This document shows, in pieces, positions 34,560 through 47,039 of a stretch of DNA of 64,000 nt. The stretch is from Flaccisagitta enflata. Lineage: Eukaryota > Chaetognatha > Sagittoidea > Aphragmophora. Where the stretch lies: NCBI GenBank assembly GCA_965153355.1, contig OZ231127.1, positions 49,724,001 to 49,788,000 on the forward strand, given 5' to 3'. Under the pieces are notes generated by a model. It was not told the origin of the DNA. It was given only the letters and a program-made list of their open reading frames with translations, and made no database searches. How positions within the stretch are numbered: the stretch's first letter is position 1; each line of letters opens with the position of its first letter. The position numbers and the translations under genes were made by a program.

Positions 34560-34925
34560 GCTATCACACTTTTCGACTCGATCATCACGGAACGACAGAC
34601 CAATGGACGAAGCGACGGACGGACAAAGCCTCTCATAGAGTTGAGACGTTGTTAGTTGTTACCGATGGTCCAATGGACGAACTGACCAAATTGGGCTCAT
34701 ATGGCCGCGTACCCGCGACTACAAATGGGAAGCAGAGAACGCTACTCAGAGAGCTTTTGACCATTGAAGTAAGTTACTTCTAACGTTATTAACGCAGGGT
34801 ATAATCACTGGGGGCAAAGATGGGAACGCGCGCTTTCTCACATTTCAACTCGAGCATGACGGACGGATGGACCAATGGACGGACCAAGAGATGGACGGAC
34901 GAAAAAAAACCGCTCATAGAACAGC
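34560..34925. mobile_element. degenerate hairpin-element fragments
   Basis: Two blocks, 34560-34660 and 34830-34920, share TTTC.ACTCGA.CAT and a CGGACGGA/ATGGACGGACC run. The hairpin ends are decayed. Confidence 0.5.
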
Positions 34926-35284
34926 AAAAACCCAAACCAAATGCCAAAGAAAGAGTTTTCCAACCAAAATGTCATCAACAAGACTTCCCTCCCCCTTCCT
35001 TACCCCCTCCCGGCCTCCTCTCTTTTCCATGAAGCATGGAGTTTGCAGTAGTAGAGCCGGATGCAATTCAAACAGTAAAACGGAGCGACACGATTTACAT
35101 GAAATCCAGATGATATTGACCTTTTTGCCAGTCGGGAGTACGGGGGAGTCTATCAGGCACAAACACAAAGACTGAGACACAAACTAAGACACAGACTCAG
35201 ACGCAGACACAGACACGAACACAATCACAAAGACTGAGACACAAACTAAGACACAGACATAAACAGAAACAGTCTCAATCACAG

Positions 35285-35285
<1 letters not shown>

Positions 35286-35367
<82 letters not shown>

Positions 35368-35383
35368 AACACAAACACAAACA

Positions 35384-35454
<71 letters not shown>
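35286..35454. repeat. (CA)n microsatellite with CAAACA block
   Basis: About 80 CA units with five CAAACA units in the middle. Confidence 0.98.
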
Positions 35455-35459
<5 letters not shown>

Positions 35460-35739
35460 CCCAGACAAACCCAGACGACTATGCAGGTAGACAACGAAGT
35501 GGATTTGGGGGACGACGATGCCATTAAGAATTCACCAACGCCAAAGTGAATGATTGGCGTATGAGGCAAAGGGGCAGAGGCAAGGTGAAAGATCCATCTC
35601 ATACATATTTCATTCTTTTTTTAAACACGCACTCACGCACTCACGCACACGAACGCACACACACACATACACACACACATACGCATAGGTATATACGAAC
35701 GGCGGAAAGGAAGGTAAAAAAAAAATTCCAGGAGAGATG

Positions 35740-36560
35740 AAGACTGAGTTCATGTGCACGCGAAAATCGTTGCCTCCTTCAGGACCAATCGAGAAAGCTT
35801 GTCCGGGTTACATGAATAAAAACTCGTGCCGCTGGGAGAGGCTAAAAAAGGGTCTTACCCTGCATATTTCATGAAAATTAAAATTTTTTTTATTTTGTTT
35901 TTGTTTTATTTTTTTCTATTAAGTTAAGAGTGTAAAGGATTTTCGATGAATTGCCCTGATAGACAACAACTTCCTTCTTCTATCTAACATCACTTTTTTA
36001 TGTTTAAGATAATCACTTTCTTCTTTTTCAATAACAGAGAATGTTTTGAATGAAATTTAGACAAGGGAAATGCAGCGAAATCAAAAGTTCTGAATGTTCG
36101 CTTCAACACTGGCTCAACACCTTGATCGTTCCAAAGGTTTTCCATTGTTCAACTGTCAACTTTCTCCACTCGCTCAGTTGCGGAGCAGCTCTTTCCAAAT
36201 ACATCTCTTGTGCACTACTGTTAAAGAAGTAGTGAAAAAAAAATAATTGAAAAAAAACAACACAAAAACGTCACGATACCGTCAATACCAACACAGCCAT
36301 TTAGAGGAAAAAGATCGAAAGCGAGGGAAAAAGCGAAGGTATAAAAGAAGGCCAAAAGCATTTGAGAGATTGGAGGGCATTTTTTCCGAGCCAAATTGAG
36401 CCTTTGGCCTCTTCTTTCCTTCTCTTTACTTTTACTCCTACTCCTTCATCCTCATCCTTTCACTTTTCCATTGCTCCTACTTTATCATCTCCCTCCTCAT
36501 CCTCTTTCTCCTCCTCCTTCTCTTCCTCCTTATTTCTTTTTTTTCCATTCTTTCACTTTT
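35740..36560. other. intronic DNA without supported features
   Basis: T-rich low complexity at 35880-35920 and pyrimidine-rich sequence at 36410-36560. No exon is supported. Confidence 0.5.
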
Positions 36561-36562
36561 CT

Positions 36563-36797
36563 TTTTAGTTGCGGACACGCAACTCTATAAGATGCTTTGT
36601 CCATCCATCCATCCGCCCGTTGGTCCGTCGGTCCGTTGGTCCGTCGATCTGTGAACACCGGTTGAAAAGTAAGAAAACGACTGTTTTAGATGCATTTTGT
36701 GCATGTGAGTGGGGGACTTGGGGTGTGGAACTGTGGATGGGGGTTTGATGCACCTGCCCACCCGTCCGCAACGATATTGTGACCCCGCGTCACTTTT
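36563..36797 (+). mobile_element. hairpin-end element, TTGCGGACACGCAA subfamily
   Basis: It starts TTTAGTTGCGGACACGCAAC, has a GTTGGTCCGTCGG array and AAAACGACTGTTTTAG, and ends CTGCCCACCCGTCCGCAACG then ATATTGTGACCCCGCGTCAC. The ends match 43881-44100. Confidence 0.85.
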
Positions 36798-37131
36798 CTT
36801 TTCTTTTTTTTCTCTCACCCCTCATCTTCTTTTCTTCATCTTCTCATTTCCTCTTCCTCCTCAATGGTTTTTCTTCATTGAACAGTTCCTTCCTTCCTTC
36901 CCCCACTTTAGAACTTCTTTTTTGGGCCCACACACACACACAGAAAATCCTCCTGATAAATCTCGGACGGATTTTCCGTTCCCAACAAATCAACTCTTTC
37001 TTACTAGACTCACGAAAATCTGACACTCACGCCGCAAAAAGAAAAATTGTTCCTTATTCTTTTTCATATTCTCATTCGTGCATAGTGCAAACTAACGGCC
37101 CCTGCCCCCCCCCCCTTCCCCCGATATCCTC

Positions 37132-37456
37132 CTTTTGGGCAGCGGGCCCGAAGGGGCCGATGACCTATGCTTTCACACATATGGGTAACTCTCCTTCTCC
37201 TTCTTCTTCTCCTCCTCCTTCTTCTCCGTCCCCCCCGACTTCGAAGCCTTAATTTCAACCTCAGTATCATGGCTCCAATTCCAACCTCATGGCTCCAATC
37301 CCTTCCTTGGTGCTAAAATCCAGCCTCAATACTCAAATTCTAGCCAAGCATAGGTCATCGGCTCCTTCGGGGCCGCTGCCCCTCTCACCTTCACATCTAA
37401 CATTCACCAACTAAGGGGCAACGGGCACCGCTGACCATCTGACGCTTTTGCGACTA
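37132..37456. mobile_element. foldback element copy 3, short core
   Basis: Left arm GGGCAGCGGGCCCGAAGGGG with GATGACCTATGC. Right arm GCATAGGTCATCGGCTCCTT then CGGGGCCGCTGCCCCTC. A core of CCAACCTCATGGCTCCAAT units lies between. The outer motif GGGCAACGGGCACCGCTGAC then CATCTGACGCTTTTGCGACT lies at 37415-37455. Confidence 0.87.
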
Positions 37457-37667
37457 TTCTTTCATTTCTGCATGATTTATCGTTATACATCTCATCATCG
37501 TTCTTATCATTATCTAAATTTTCCTTTTTGTTCACTCACAAGATTCAACCTCGCACAACATTGTATTTGTATTTGAGTTTGTCCCATTTTAGTCTCATGC
37601 ATGCGACTCTGATTATGGCCATTATGGATTTTAGACTAGTTCTAAGACCTCTCGGTGAAAGGCGGAG

Positions 37668-37920
37668 GGGGTTTATGATAGTGTGGAGTGGCCTAGTTAG
37701 TGATAGTGATGGTGGAGAGGGTTTGTGATAGTGTGGAGTGGCCTAGTTAGTGATAGTGATGGTGGAGGGGGTTTGTGATAGTGTGGAGTGGCCTAGTTAG
37801 TGATAGTGATGGTGGAGGGGGTTCATGACAGTGTGGAGTGGCCTAGTTAGTGATAGTGATGGTGGAGGGGGTTCATGACAGTGTGGAGTGGCCTAGTTTG
37901 TGATAGTGATGGTGGAGGGA
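37668..37920. repeat. 50-bp minisatellite, five copies
   Basis: The unit contains GTGTGGAGTGGCCTAGTTAG and TGATAGTGATGGTGGAGG. Copies are nearly identical, which suggests recent amplification. Confidence 0.95.
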
Positions 37921-37929
37921 GGTGATTTT

Positions 37930-38335
37930 GGATTAGGCATCCGCTTTTGAATAATGACTAAGACATTAATGAGATATTGTTCATAAATGGCAGATGAATA
38001 ACGGGAGAATGAAGGAGACCTAACATTGAAACGGTGCGGAAGAAAAATGACGAAGAAATGCGACTGAAATTTTCAAAGAAAGGTCAAAAAGAAAAAAAAA
38101 GGAAAAAAAAAAAAAGGAAAAAGAAAAACGATTGAGGGATAGTTTGCGCCGGAAGAAGAACGCGCTTTCTTGCATTTACTCATTCTTGCATTCGCTCATT
38201 CTGTCCTTGGGTTTCTGATTCTGTCGGTGCATCTCTCAGTCTATCTATTTTGCATCTCTACTTCTGTACGTTTCTTCCCCTGACCCTGACTAATTATCGG
38301 TGTGTCTTTCTGTCTATATCTATCTTTCTTCATCT
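37930..38335. other. intronic DNA without supported features
   Basis: A-rich stretch at 38090-38130; nothing else supported. Confidence 0.5.
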
Positions 38336-38339
38336 ATCT

Positions 38340-38755
<416 letters not shown>

Positions 38756-39147
38756 CGGGGATTTGATGAAGGAGGACGCAGGGCTTAGAGCGAAAGCCTT
38801 TGGCCAGCCTTTGCGTAGTTTTCTCACGACGACGACGGTTTCTTTTTTCTTTTCGAGGAAACTGGACTCACAGCGAGTTTATATGATCGTAGCTTAAGAA
38901 TTTCAAACTTCATCGCTGTACCCTCAGCGTACCAATGGAGTAATTGCCTTGCTTGTTTGGTTTTTTTTTCGCGGTTTCCTTTGGGAGTTGGCCTCTTTCA
39001 TAACATTTTTGTTTGAAATTGAGAAAAGTTTTCCGCGCTTTCGCATCCTAATATTCATCCCTGAGTTTGAAGGCTAAGACGCTGTCAGAGGCGCGAAGCT
39101 GCTTTCGCAGTCATACCCCATCGCTGCCTTCGTTGCCGCCGCCACCA

Positions 39148-39250
39148 CCATTGCTGCTGCTGCTGCTGCTGCCGCCGCCTCCACATTCTACGCTGCTGCT
39201 GCTAACATCGCTGCTGATTTTCAGAGAGGCCAAGCGATTCACCCCATTGC
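39148..39250. repeat. (GCT)n-rich block
   Basis: GCTGCTGCTGCT and GCCGCCGCC units. A similar block at 39468-39558 lies on the other side of the SINE-like element, so the element may have split one array. Confidence 0.8.
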
Positions 39251-39311
39251 ATTGGGCCATGGATCATTTTGTGTAAGACTCCCGTCGATGTCATGTGAAT
39301 GCACTATCTGC

Positions 39312-39466
39312 CTAAACCGTAAGGGGAGCTTTATTGTAATCATAGAGACACGCTAAGCTAGCACTGCTACGTCTGAGAAGGGAAGGCAGACGGGGATCGA
39401 TCCCACGTCCTTCAAAACCGAAGGTAAGAGTCGTTACCACTCGGCCTCCACGCGCCCCCACCTCTT
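39312..39466 (-). mobile_element. tRNA-derived SINE-like element or tRNA pseudogene
   Basis: On the minus strand GGAGGCCGAGTGGTAACGAC resembles a pol III A box, and GTGGGATCGATCCCCGTC a B box about 30 bases later, as in a Ser/Leu-type tRNA head. A body of about 70 bp follows, reaching ACAATAAAGCTCCCC. It lies in a GCTGCT-rich region. No complete tRNA cloverleaf was folded. Confidence 0.55.
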
Positions 39467-39520
39467 CTATCATCGCTGCTGAAGCCATCACCATTGCTGC
39501 CGCTGCCGCCTCCGCATTCA

Positions 39521-39556
<36 letters not shown>

Positions 39557-39777
39557 TTTCTGCATCCATGCATTTCCTAGCAAAAACTTAGAATAAAAGA
39601 CGAACTGAAGAGTCAAAATACTTTCAAAAATGGATGAGCTGGTGGGCCGATACCGCTTTGACAGGCATGGCGTAGGCAAGGCTGTTGTCAACGTAGGGTT
39701 GTTTTGAAAAGGGTCACAATGAGGGCAAGTGCACACGCGCACGCTCAAGCGCACGCAAATAGACACACAAGTTCTCG

Positions 39778-39905
<128 letters not shown>

Positions 39906-39947
39906 GTCTTGCTAGGTTTCCCCTGTTTTATGTACTTCCTCTTCCTC

Positions 39948-40234
39948 TTCATTCAATCATTCATTCATCAATTCATTCAATCATTCAATCATTCATTCAT
40001 CAATTCATTCAATCATTCAATCATTCATTCATCAATTCATTCAATCATTCATTCATTCATTCATTCATCAATTCATTCATTCATTCATTCATTCATTCAT
40101 CAATTCATTCTTTCATTCATTCATTCATTCATTCATTCATTCATCAATTCATTCATTCATTCATCAATTCATTCATTCATTCATTCATTCATTCATTCAT
40201 TCATTCATTCATTCATTCATTCATTCATTCATTC
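39948..40234. repeat. (ATTC)n microsatellite with CATCAATT variants
   Basis: About 70 ATTC-type units. The Ile/His/Ser/Phe frame over it is an artefact. Confidence 0.98.
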
Positions 40235-40565
40235 AGGCGCTCATATTGGCCATATCATGGCCTTGTTTTCTCTCTAAGATAGGGAGGAAGAAACATCTTG
40301 ATACGCCATAAGCTTGGCCTTGGCGGCCCAAGAAAGCGTATAGAGGAACAATATGATTAAAAAAAATCCGTTCCCACGAATTGTATTTTTTTTCATCAAA
40401 ATTTACGGTGGGAGAGCCTTTGCTAGACAGAGCCCGGGGTCTTTAGAAGGAAGCTCCGCAACTTTTTTTTCTTGTGGTATATGATGGCATTATGGGCATA
40501 ATGGATATTGGGAAAGGGAACCATTCAATGAGAGAACAAATGGAAAACCAACCTTACAGATGCTA

Positions 40566-41965
40566 CAGGGAATACCCCGCCAAAAGATACAAAAGAAAAC
40601 GACATAATTCTGCATTGGAAAAAGATATTTCAAATCTGGAAAAAATGTTAGAAAGCACTGTAAAAACAATTTTATCCTGTTCTGATATATTCTAACCTTC
40701 TAACAGTTTTGGCCCTCCATAGAATGTGTTTTAAAAAAATTCACTTTGAAAAAAATCATTTTATCAAATTTCTCTCATTCAAAGCAGCTGAACCATTCAT
40801 CTTCAATTCAATATTATTTCCAAACGAATTGAGCTAAATACATGCGATTGGGCTCATATCAAAGATAATTCATAAAATTTTATGAAATTGTTAGAGCAGA
40901 TACAGTGGGGACATTTCAAATCAAGAAAACTGGTTTTGTTTCACCACACTAGTGCCCACAGAGTGGAAAAAAGTTCAAGGTCAATGACCAGTGCCCCCAC
41001 CTTGTTTTTTAGGCTCTACTCAATGTGGGGAAGTGTTTTCTAGCTAAAATGAAATCATCCTTGGGGCGCTTTTTGAAAAAAAATTAAAAATTCAAGATTT
41101 TTAATTTGATTTTGCATAAAAAATTTTAGAGGTTGGCCTGACTTATTTTTTGACAGCATATTGTTAATCCAAGCAAAATTCCCTTTTGTTTGATAGGTCG
41201 CACTATAGGGTTTTAAAAAGAAATACAATTTTCATTTTTTAGGCCACCGTTATGATTTTTGTAACGGTAGCATAAAAAATGAAACTTTTATTTCTTTTCA
41301 AAACCCTATAGTGCGACCTATCAAATTAAAGGGAATTTCATCAGGAATAACATTATGCTATCAAAAAATAAGTTGAACCAACCTGCAATCTTTTTCATAA
41401 AAAATCATGCCAAAAATCTTGAATTTTGCACTTTTTGCAAAAAGCGCTCCAAGGATGATTTGATTTTGGCCGTAAACCATCCCCCCACATAAGGTGTGAC
41501 CCAAAAAACCAGGTGGCGGCACTGGTCATTGACCTTGAACTTTTTTCCACTCTGTGGGCACTAGTGCCACTTTCAATATGTTGCTCAAAGAAGATGGATC
41601 CTCTGGGTTGTCTTCATAAGTCCAAATGTTTAATCTTTGAAACAAAGTGAGCATATCTAAAATTTAAATTGAATTTGAATCAAGTTTGGTAAAATCCAAC
41701 AATTTTTGTTCAATATTTTAGTGGGAACCACTAATTTTATGTTCAAAACCATTAAACACCCTCAATTTTCCTTTGAAACATCAAAAAAAGCTGTAGTTTT
41801 TCAAAACGATGCGAGCACTAAGTAGTTCTTCCTCATAGACTCTGAACTGAACAGTAAAAAATCGTTTTTTAAGAGCTCTCGGGATCTTTTTACAAAATTG
41901 ATCTACTATCTCTAGAAGCAAAGTTATGTCGTTTTCTTTTGTATCATTTGGCGCGGTATTCCCTG
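40566..41965. mobile_element. 1.4-kb TA-flanked palindromic MITE (CAGGG ends)
   Basis: The left end is CAGGGAATACCCCGCCAAAA then GATACAAAAGAAAACGACAT. The right end is its inverse, finishing GCGCGGTATTCCCTG. TA flanks both ends (40564-40565, 41966-41967). Within it a second, longer inverted repeat runs from about 40949 (CTAGTGCCCACAGAGTGG) to 41568, with a centre near 41255. There is no transposase. The CAGGG/TA pattern is typical of Tc1/mariner-type MITEs. Confidence 0.87.
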
Positions 41966-41969
41966 TATT

Positions 41970-42765
41970 CACCAATGCACGTTGGTCCGACCAAACAACC
42001 AATCGATGAGAACGGATAAACATAGAGAGAGCGCCTCCAAGCAAAGGACAACGCGAATAAAATAAAACAAAAAACTCATGACAACATTAAAAACAACCAT
42101 CGCCCCTTTTTAGTCTTTACTGGTTGAAGATTTTTGGAGTTTTATTCCATTCCGGGCCAATCTCAGTTCTGTTAATCAAACGGATTGATAGTAATTTAAA
42201 GAGCTTGTCTAAGTCAAGTCCTCAATTTCTTTGGAATGCTCTCCTTTCCATAGCGTATCGTTCATTCGTGCTAAAATCAAGGACATAGATAAGCAGATAA
42301 GCACGTTAAGGGGAAAAATTGACGTAGGAACGACAGGCATATACCGTATTTCTAAATCTGTGAATTCTGAACAAGACTAATACAGAATAACCGCCTCTAC
42401 AGACAAGATTCAAAAGATGTTTGGTCGTATGCTCACGACTCTACAACCGTGGATGTCCGTCGATCTGTCCGTCGGTTGGTTGATCAATGCTCAGGACTTT
42501 GCTTTCGAAATGATGGCGTCATTTCTACTTTTATTTTCAAATGTTTAATGGGCCCATTTCGTCCTTACCCCTGCCCACTTGGACGAAATCTTTTAAAGGA
42601 ATAGTGTGGTTTGGACAAGAGAGTCTTGGTTGAAGGGTGGAGGGGATAAGACCAAGGGGCATTTAACTCGATGGATGTTAGTGTGGCCGTTCTTTGAATT
42701 CATATTTGCCAATCCTTTCCAGCTACCACACAGTTGAACAACCCTCAAGGCAAGCGCAAAAAAAT
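41970..42765. other. intronic DNA; one decayed hairpin-element end
   Basis: GTCGTATGCTCACGACTCTA then CAACC and a TCCGTCGG run lie at 42424-42480. Otherwise nothing supported. Confidence 0.5.
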
Positions 42766-42769
42766 GGAG

Positions 42770-42988
<219 letters not shown>

Positions 42989-42993
<5 letters not shown>

Positions 42994-43774
42994 CGGCTGC
43001 ATATTGGAAAAAAAATATTGAAAAAAAAAAAAGATAGAAAGGCCTTGTCGCGTTTACTTTAAATCTCGGCAAATTCAAGGGACAAACCGTCAGAGGGTTT
43101 GAAAAATGAAATATTGGTCTGTCGCCGTTGATTAAGATTCCATTTGCCGGAATGTGATTAAGAGACTAAAGGCAGAAATTAGTTATTCAATTAAAAGAGG
43201 AGAAAAAGAGAGAGAGAGAGAGACAGAGTGACAAAGAGATGAGGGGATAGATAAAAGGAAAAAAAAAGAGATTTAAGTGGTTCATGCATGTCATTTACAT
43301 AAGAGATGAGTCCTCATTCCCGAGCTGTTCTCTTTCAGTCGAGTGTGCGTGAATCCTTCCGAAGTTACCATCTTTTTACAAATTGTGGAATTACGAAAGA
43401 CATGTCGCAGAACGGAGGATAAGGACTGCGATACTATTTACTTTTTAGGGCTACTATATCATATCATAATTATTGTCATCGTATGCAAATATGATATATT
43501 AGCTCAAACGCAGAACAAGTCAACTGGATTGATTTTGGCAAAGTCTGTATTCAGGGTCCTTCAAGTATTGGTGCGGGCTATATTTTCGGATTGGAGACAT
43601 GAAAACAAAATCTACCAACAAAACCTCAGAAGCTTCTTGCTGTTTGATACACTATTCATTTTACGTAACGCCGCGCCGTTGATACAGCTTCCGGTCTCCT
43701 CCAGCGGCTGTCTTCTTCTCCGAGCTCGTCTGGCACCCGTCCACTTGACATCTGTCTGTCAATCATTCTTGCTT

Positions 43775-43775
<1 letters not shown>
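42989..43775. other. intronic DNA without supported features
   Basis: The minus-strand stretch at 43665-43760 is open and CpG-rich, but no acceptor/donor pair fits the gene's phases. Confidence 0.45.

Positions 43776-43776
<1 letters not shown>

Positions 43777-43869
<93 letters not shown>
43777..43869. repeat. (CT)n microsatellite
   Basis: About 45 CT units abutting the hairpin-end element at 43881. Confidence 0.98.
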
Positions 43870-43872
<3 letters not shown>

Positions 43873-43880
43873 TTTTTTTT

Positions 43881-44100
43881 TTTAGTTGCGGACACGCAAC
43901 TCTATAAGAGGCTTTGTCCGTCGGTCCGTCCGTCCATCCGTCCGTCAGCACGAGTCGAAAAGTGGGAAAACCAGCGTTTTAGAAGCATTCTGTGTACGTG
44001 TCTTTGTTGGGATAGGGGTTGCGTCGGACGTTGGGTGTGGATGGGGGTTGGCCGCCCCTGCCCACTCGTCCGCAGCGATATTGTAACCCTGCGTCACTTG
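43881..44100 (+). mobile_element. hairpin-end element, TTGCGGACACGCAA subfamily
   Basis: It starts TTTAGTTGCGGACACGCAAC, then TATAAGAGGCTTTGTCCGTC, CACGAGTCGAAAAGTGGGAA and GTTTTAGAAGC, and ends CTGCCCACTCGTCCGCAGCG, ATATTGTAACCCTGCGTCAC. It is the cleanest full copy of this subfamily. Confidence 0.88.
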
Positions 44101-44446
44101 TTTTTTCCACTTCTTCAATAGTCTCCTTTGTGATCTGGTCTTCATCTGGAGAGGAGGAGAAGATAGGACAGAAGCTAGAAGATTCCTTCTCCGGCTTAAA
44201 TGGTCGATGTCATTATGCCGTGACTGAGGCTGTCACTCCTTCATGAACAACTAATTAATCTCATTCATCTTTCAAGTCGTCTTGACGGAACGCACATTTA
44301 TTCATTCGTCCATTCATTCATTCATTCCATCTCTTCCTCTTTTCTGTTTGTCAATTGTCTTGTCTGTCTCTGTCTTTTTCTCTCTGTCTCTGTCTATCAC
44401 ACTATGTAACTGCCTCTGTCTCTGTCATTTCTCTCTCTTTCCTTAT

Positions 44447-44448
44447 TT

Positions 44449-44528
<80 letters not shown>

Positions 44529-44581
44529 TCCCTTTCCCTTTCCCTATCCCTCTCCCTCTCCCTCTCCCTCTCCCTCTCTCT
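44447..44581. repeat. (TTTC)n then (CCCTTT)n/(CCCTCT)n microsatellite
   Basis: About 20 TTTC units, then CCCTTT and CCCTCT units. Confidence 0.97.
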
Positions 44582-45018
44582 CACAGTTTCTATGTCTACA
44601 TCTATTTCTATCTCCCAACACTTCCTCTTATTCCAAATAAATGGACTGCATCGATTCTTTTAACGGTTTTTCATAATGACAACTGGAGTTAGTCTTGCAA
44701 TTTGAGCAGCGGCCCATTTTTGTCACATGTACGTAGGAATTTCTTATGCTTCTCAGCTCCCTTCTTCTTCTTCCTCCTTCACCTCTGGTTGAAGCTCAAG
44801 TTTTAGCTTTGAGGCTCGAATTCTTAGTCTTGAGGGTAAATGTAGCCTATCCTGTCATCATTTACAACTGACCTGTATACACTTTTTTTTTATAAGAGAC
44901 ATCATATTTTGAACTCAGCCTGGGTTCTTTTAAATGTTTTGCCGTTTTGAGGCATAATGTCTTTAGTAAAAAGATTTGTTCATTACTATAAAAAATCAAA
45001 ACCATAAAAGAAGTCGTA

Positions 45019-45580
45019 CAGGGTGTTTCACATCAAATAATATTTAAGAAAACGATGTTGTTTTGCCTCTAAAAATAAAACAACAATTCTGAAAGTAGAT
45101 TCATTGAGCTCTTAAGCTCCGATTTTTCATGTAAAAATTTCATTGGTTTAAGTTGAGTAGTTTGGCAACACTACAGATTTGAAGTAAAATGAATATCTAC
45201 AGTCAATGTGTTTTTCATCCTGGAAGTTTTTCTTTAAATCATTTTCACGTCCAAACGGTTTGAGCTACAGATGCAGATACACATGAAAGAAAATTGAAAT
45301 ATCTTTAATTTGAGACCAATTTGGCGTCTGTAGCTCAAACTGTTTGGATGTGAGTATGATTTGAAAAAAAAACTTCTAGGTTGAAAAAAATATTGACTGT
45401 AAATATTCATTTTACTTCAACTTTATATTGTTGCTAAAATACTCAACATAGACCAATGAAATTTTTACATAAAAAATCGGAGTTTAAGAGCTTCATGAAT
45501 CTTTTTACAAAATTTTTTCCTCATTTTCAGAAGCATAATGACATCGTTTTCCTATATATCATTTGGTGTGAAACGCCCTG
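45019..45580. mobile_element. TA-flanked palindromic MITE (CAGGGTGTTTCACA ends)
   Basis: The ends are CAGGGTGTTTCACATCAAAT and the inverse ATTTGGTGTGAAACGCCCTG, each flanked by TA. The arms stay complementary inward (AAAAATTTCATTGGT, AAACGGTTTGAGCTACAGA). Some internal sequence (ATCTTTTTACAAAATT, ATCATTTGG) resembles the element at 40566-41965, which suggests kinship. Confidence 0.9.
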
Positions 45581-45582
45581 TA

Positions 45583-46160
45583 TTTCTTAAAAAAAAACTG
45601 CAAATTTTTCTGAAAAATTTGAAAAATTGTCATTTGTTTTAATAAAATTCTTGAAATAACTTCTTAATAAATTCTAAAACTAAATCTCAGCCTGGGCATT
45701 CTCTTATTTTCTCCAAAAATGTTGGTAAATCTCAGGCTCAAGTCTCATATAAAAAAGTTCCTTATAAAAAAATGTGTAATAAGGAAAAAATAACATGAAG
45801 GGCCCACGATTCCATATCCTTCATAAGCAGATTTTCGTCACTCTTTTTTTGCATAATCATTTTTGATAGACCTATCTACAAATTAAAGTTATATGTTCTT
45901 GCTTAGCTATTTCTTAAGGGTCTTTTTTTTTCACAGGTTTGTCATTCAGCTTTTTCACTCAAAATCAAGTATTAGCCAAAATGTTTGAGCCAGTGCTATA
46001 GAAAAGTATTAGTTATATGTTTTCAGACAGAGCTAACCAAAATTTCTCATAATCAATAATTAAAGTAAATAAAGGGTTTGTTTCACTGAATTATCAATCG
46101 ATAACCGGGTATTGACATCAATATTATGACGCATGAATCCGATAATGATAACCTGGCAAA
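45583..46160. other. intronic DNA without supported features
   Basis: AT-rich unique sequence; nothing supported. Confidence 0.55.
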
Positions 46161-46179
46161 ACCCAAATGGATCATAGGC

Positions 46180-46392
46180 TTCTCTTTAGCAACCATCGGC
46201 ACAGAGTACATGAAGAGTGGAACTACACCTGTTTAAGTACACCATTAACCATCTCTCGCTTTTGTGACTCTTTCTTCTTCGCGCTACCATCTGCCTACAA
46301 CGTGCACAAAGTACATGAGGAATGGAACTACTCCTGTATAAGTACACCACTCATGTATCGCTTTTGTGACTCTTTCTTTTCCCCACTGCCAT
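46180..46392. repeat. two-copy ~115-bp tandem duplication
   Basis: Both units contain GTACATGA, GTGGAACTAC or ATGGAACTAC, TAAGTACACCA, CGCTTTTGTGACTCTTTCTT and CCATCT. Confidence 0.85.
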
Positions 46393-46488
46393 CTAGTATC
46401 GGTAGCGGGCAAGCGTCATTAAAACAAATCATCTCTTTTCATTCTATAAACCAACTTATCGTTCTTTTTTTCTTTCCTTCTTTTTTTC

Positions 46489-46703
46489 AGTTGCGTGCTA
46501 CGCGACTCTACACCCCGCTATGTACGCGACTCTACACCCCGCTATGTCGGTCCGTCGGTTGGTCGGTCGGTCCCCTTTTTACTTTTTTTTTGCGTTTTTG
46601 AGCTTTTTGAGCATACGGCTCCTGCCCAGTGACCCAGTGACCTTCTCCAGCACTGCTCCTGTCCACCCGCACGCGACTAGGGTAGCCGTGTATCCGCCTT
46701 GCT
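46489..46703 (+). mobile_element. hairpin-end element, GCGTGCTACGC subfamily
   Basis: It starts AGTTGCGTGCTACGCGACTC, and TACACCCCGCTATGT is duplicated. It has a GTCGGTTGGTCGG array and GACCTTCTCCAGCACTGCTC, and ends CCACCCGCACGCGACTAGGG, TAGCCGTGTATCCGCCTTGC. Confidence 0.87.
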
Positions 46704-46805
46704 TATTTATAAAGGAATTAATTCCATCTCGTAATTTTCCATTTCCATATAGTCGTTTTATGCTTTTCTTTATCGACTCTCGTTTGTCGTTATTTGAACT
46801 GCCGT

Positions 46806-47003
46806 CGTAAAAATCTGCGTCGGCGGATTTTCTTTTTTTTAGCCTCTTTTTTTTTAAATTCCACGACGTTGAATCGAGAAATGATTTCTGTATTATTCTT
46901 TTTCTCTTCAAAAGAAACGATTGATGAAAAACGCGTCATTATCAGATTTGCTGCGTTGACAACTTGGTATATACCAAAGTCAACTGCAGAGTCATCATGA
47001 GCT
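46806..47003 (-). other. open minus-strand stretch with Ig-like DFGIYQVV motif
   Basis: After a possible acceptor GACTCTGCAG|TTG the minus strand reads DFGIYQVVNAANLIMTRFSS and continues for about 60 codons into a Lys/Arg-rich end and a stop. D.G.Y is typical of strand F of Ig domains. It sits inside the intron between exons C and D, whose phases already join directly, so it cannot be a constitutive exon of that chain. It could be chance, an alternative last exon or a pseudo-exon. Confidence 0.18.
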
Positions 47004-47039
47004 GGTGAGTGCCGCATCCGATGCTGCTGTCAATGAAAA

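Noticed and set aside
43665-43760. CpG-rich open stretch considered as the exon between B and D
   Set aside because: No phase gave good splice sites with a Trp at the right spacing. The exon at 55056-55141 satisfies all of these.
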